A stretch of DNA of 14,230 nt from Halomonas sp. (lineage in GTDB: Bacteria; Pseudomonadota; Gammaproteobacteria; Pseudomonadales; Halomonadaceae), in NCBI GenBank assembly GCA_003560175.1, contig PWIZ01000279.1, positions 1-14,230 of the forward strand, read 5' to 3'. A program made the position numbers and the translations under genes. Every line of letters starts with the position of its first letter. The first letter of the stretch is position 1. The notes under the pieces are model-generated. The model did no database searches. It saw only the letters and a list, made by a program, of their open reading frames with translations, and was not told the DNA's origin. Positions 13,045 to 14,230 of this stretch are shown here, in pieces.

Positions 13045-13800
13045 ATGCTGGACCATTCCTTCCACGACCCCGTTTCCCAGGTTGCACGTGATCCCGCTAC
13101 CGGTCATCCGCGTCCGCCGCGGCGTGAGTTCAAGTCCCGCGGGAGCTTCGTGGAGCGCTGCCCCGGCTGCAACCTGCCCGAGCTGAACTGCCTCTGCCCC
13201 TATGCGGTGAAGGCAGAAAGCGAGGCGCGGGTGTGGCTGATCACCCACCCCATGGAGCATCACAAGCCCACCAACACCGGGCGGCTGATCCGCGACGTGC
13301 TGCCGGACACCGAGGTCTTCACCTGGTATCGCACCGCGCCGGACGAGCGGCTGCTGGCGCTGCTGGAGGACGAGCGCTACGCGCCCTTCGTGATCTTTCC
13401 CGACGACCAGCCCGACTACGCCAAGCGGGTAGTGGGCATCGGCGCCGTCGAAGAGGCGAAACGGGAGGGGAGGGTTCCGGTGCTGATCCTGTTGGATGGG
13501 ACCTGGCGCCAGGCGCGGCGCATCTTCCGCAAGAGCCCCTACCTCGACCGGCTGCCGGTACTGCCGCTGCGCACCGAGCGGCTGACCCGCTACCGACTGC
13601 GCAAGCCGGCCTCCGCCGAGCATCTATGCACCGCCGAGGTGGCCGCCGAGCTGCTGCGCCAGGGGGGCGATGTCGACGCCGCCCTGGCCCTGGACGATTA
13701 CTTCGATGCCTTCAACGAGAGCTACGCCGCCAGCCGTGGCTTCGAGAAAATCGAAGCCCCGACGGCGGCGATGCGGCGCCTGCTGGCCCGCAAGACCTGA
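13045..13800 (+). CDS. DTW-domain protein, probable tRNA-uridine aminocarboxypropyltransferase (251 aa)
   Basis: Member of the DTW family, which includes E. coli TapT/TuaA (YfiP). These enzymes transfer the aminocarboxypropyl group of S-adenosylmethionine to uridine 47 in the variable loop of tRNAs (acp3U). The DTW motif is at 151-154 (LLDGTWRQARRI), and the N-terminal Cys cluster is C39, C42, C49, C51 (CPGCNLPELNCLC). HPMEHHKPTNTG (68-79) is a further conserved stretch. I chose the ATG at 13045; an in-frame TTG at 13024 would add seven residues. It begins 106 bases after the sirtuin stop with its own candidate promoter. The role is assigned by family; whether the target is the same tRNA set is inferred. 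Confidence 0.9.
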   Translation: MLDHSFHDPVSQVARDPATGHPRPPRREFKSRGSFVERCPGCNLPELNCLCPYAVKAESEARVWLITHPMEHHKPTNTGRLIRDVLPDTEVFTWYRTAPDERLLALLEDERYAPFVIFPDDQPDYAKRVVGIGAVEEAKREGRVPVLILLDGTWRQARRIFRKSPYLDRLPVLPLRTERLTRYRLRKPASAEHLCTAEVAAELLRQGGDVDAALALDDYFDAFNESYAASRGFEKIEAPTAAMRRLLARKT

Positions 13801-13805
13801 TCGCC

Positions 13806-14230
13806 TCAGGCCGTACCGCTACCGAACAGCGCCCCGGCGATCCGGAAGCCGGCGATCCAGGTGCCGGCGGCGGAACCCAGGGTAGCCAGCATGAACACCA
13901 GCAGAGTGCGCGACACGCGGTTACGCCACCAGCCCTTCAGCTCGGTGACATCGTGGCGCAGGGTGGAGAAGTCGCGCACCTTGGGCTTGCGCAGATAGAG
14001 CTCCACCCCAGCGGCCACGAAGCCGGCGCCGATGGTGGGGTTCAGCGAGGTGAGCGGGGCGGCGAAGAAGGTCGCCGTCACCGTCAGGGGGTGAGCCAGG
14101 GCCACCAGAGTGGCGGCGGCCGAGAGCACGCCGTTGATCAGGAACCACTCGCCCACCAGCTGCCAGCCCAGCTCGGTGTTGCGCGAAAAGCCAATGGCAA
14201 AACCGGTTAGTACCAGCACGGTGATCAGCC
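13806..14230 (-). CDS. TraB/GumN-family membrane protein, C-terminal part (N-terminus outside window)
   Basis: The last 141 or so codons of a - strand gene are present, with the stop at 13806-13808, and the frame stays open to the right edge. The residues include LAHPLTVTATFFAAPLTSLNP, TIGAGFVAAGVELYLRKPKV and WWRNRVSRTLLVFMLATLGS, which I recognise as the membrane domain of TraB-family proteins (related to Enterococcus PrgY, pheromone shutdown). About four hydrophobic segments are visible. The family's N-terminal domain, which holds the putative catalytic residues, should lie beyond 14230. It converges on the DTW gene with five bases between stop codons. In bacteria the function is uncertain. 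Confidence 0.85.
   Translation of the reverse strand, partial: LITVLVLTGFAIGFSRNTELGWQLVGEWFLINGVLSAAATLVALAHPLTVTATFFAAPLTSLNPTIGAGFVAAGVELYLRKPKVRDFSTLRHDVTELKGWWRNRVSRTLLVFMLATLGSAAGTWIAGFRIAGALFGSGTA

Noticed and set aside
12844..13623. Long - strand frame (259 codons) opposite the DTW gene
   Set aside because: It is antisense to a gene with clear Cys and DTW motifs, and its own product is not recognisable.
13233..14210. Long + strand frame overlapping the DTW and TraB genes
   Set aside because: Its Arg/Ala/Gly-rich product crosses two oppositely oriented real genes and is a frame shadow.
1..14230. tRNA, rRNA, CRISPR array or classical defence island
   Set aside because: No tRNA-like cloverleaf, rRNA sequence or regularly spaced repeats were seen on either strand. 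The only nuclease-type gene is the broken tnpB.

Overview
The window reads as the chromosome of a GC-rich gammaproteobacterium. Gene content suggests a Halomonas-like halophile (class I PHA synthase, a sirtuin lacking zinc cysteines, a DTW-domain tRNA modifier, a TraB-family membrane protein). That assignment is inference from protein style and base composition, with no database search behind it.

Layout. (1) 1-236: 3' end of a short-chain dehydrogenase. (2) 606-3120: a tight three-gene operon on the + strand. It encodes a Tat-exported FAD amine/amino-acid oxidase, a one-haem cytochrome c with a 4-bp start/stop overlap, and a RidA-family imine deaminase with a Sec signal peptide. A perfect 12-bp inverted repeat sits on the oxidase ribosome binding site. 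(3) About 3276-7300: a scarred accessory stretch. It holds a glycosyltransferase::UppP chimeric remnant, an intact SpoIIAA-like gene with a strong terminator, a TnpB-only IS200/IS605-type element broken by an internal deletion, about 0.7 kb without a convincing gene, an atypically AT-rich EamA transporter, and the tail of a lost NAD(P)H oxidoreductase. (4) 7502-10116: phaC on the - strand, divergent from a 39-residue small ORF and a 102-residue protein, with a perfect 24-bp palindrome between those two. (5) 10141-11815: an overlapping glycosyltransferase-PAP2 phosphatase pair on the - strand, with an 11-bp-phased array resembling Pho boxes upstream. (6) 12201-14230: a sirtuin and a DTW-domain protein on +, then the convergent C-terminal part of a TraB-family membrane protein that runs off the right edge.

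How the genes may work together. The most coherent unit is the oxidase-cytochrome c-RidA operon. All three products appear to be exported, so I infer a periplasmic amine or amino-acid dehydrogenase that passes electrons to its own cytochrome c, while RidA hydrolyses the imine product in the same compartment. The glycosyltransferase-PAP2 pair could remodel membrane lipids: the phosphatase would release diacylglycerol and the transferase would glycosylate it, possibly under phosphate limitation. The middle of the window looks like a decaying insertion and deletion hotspot.
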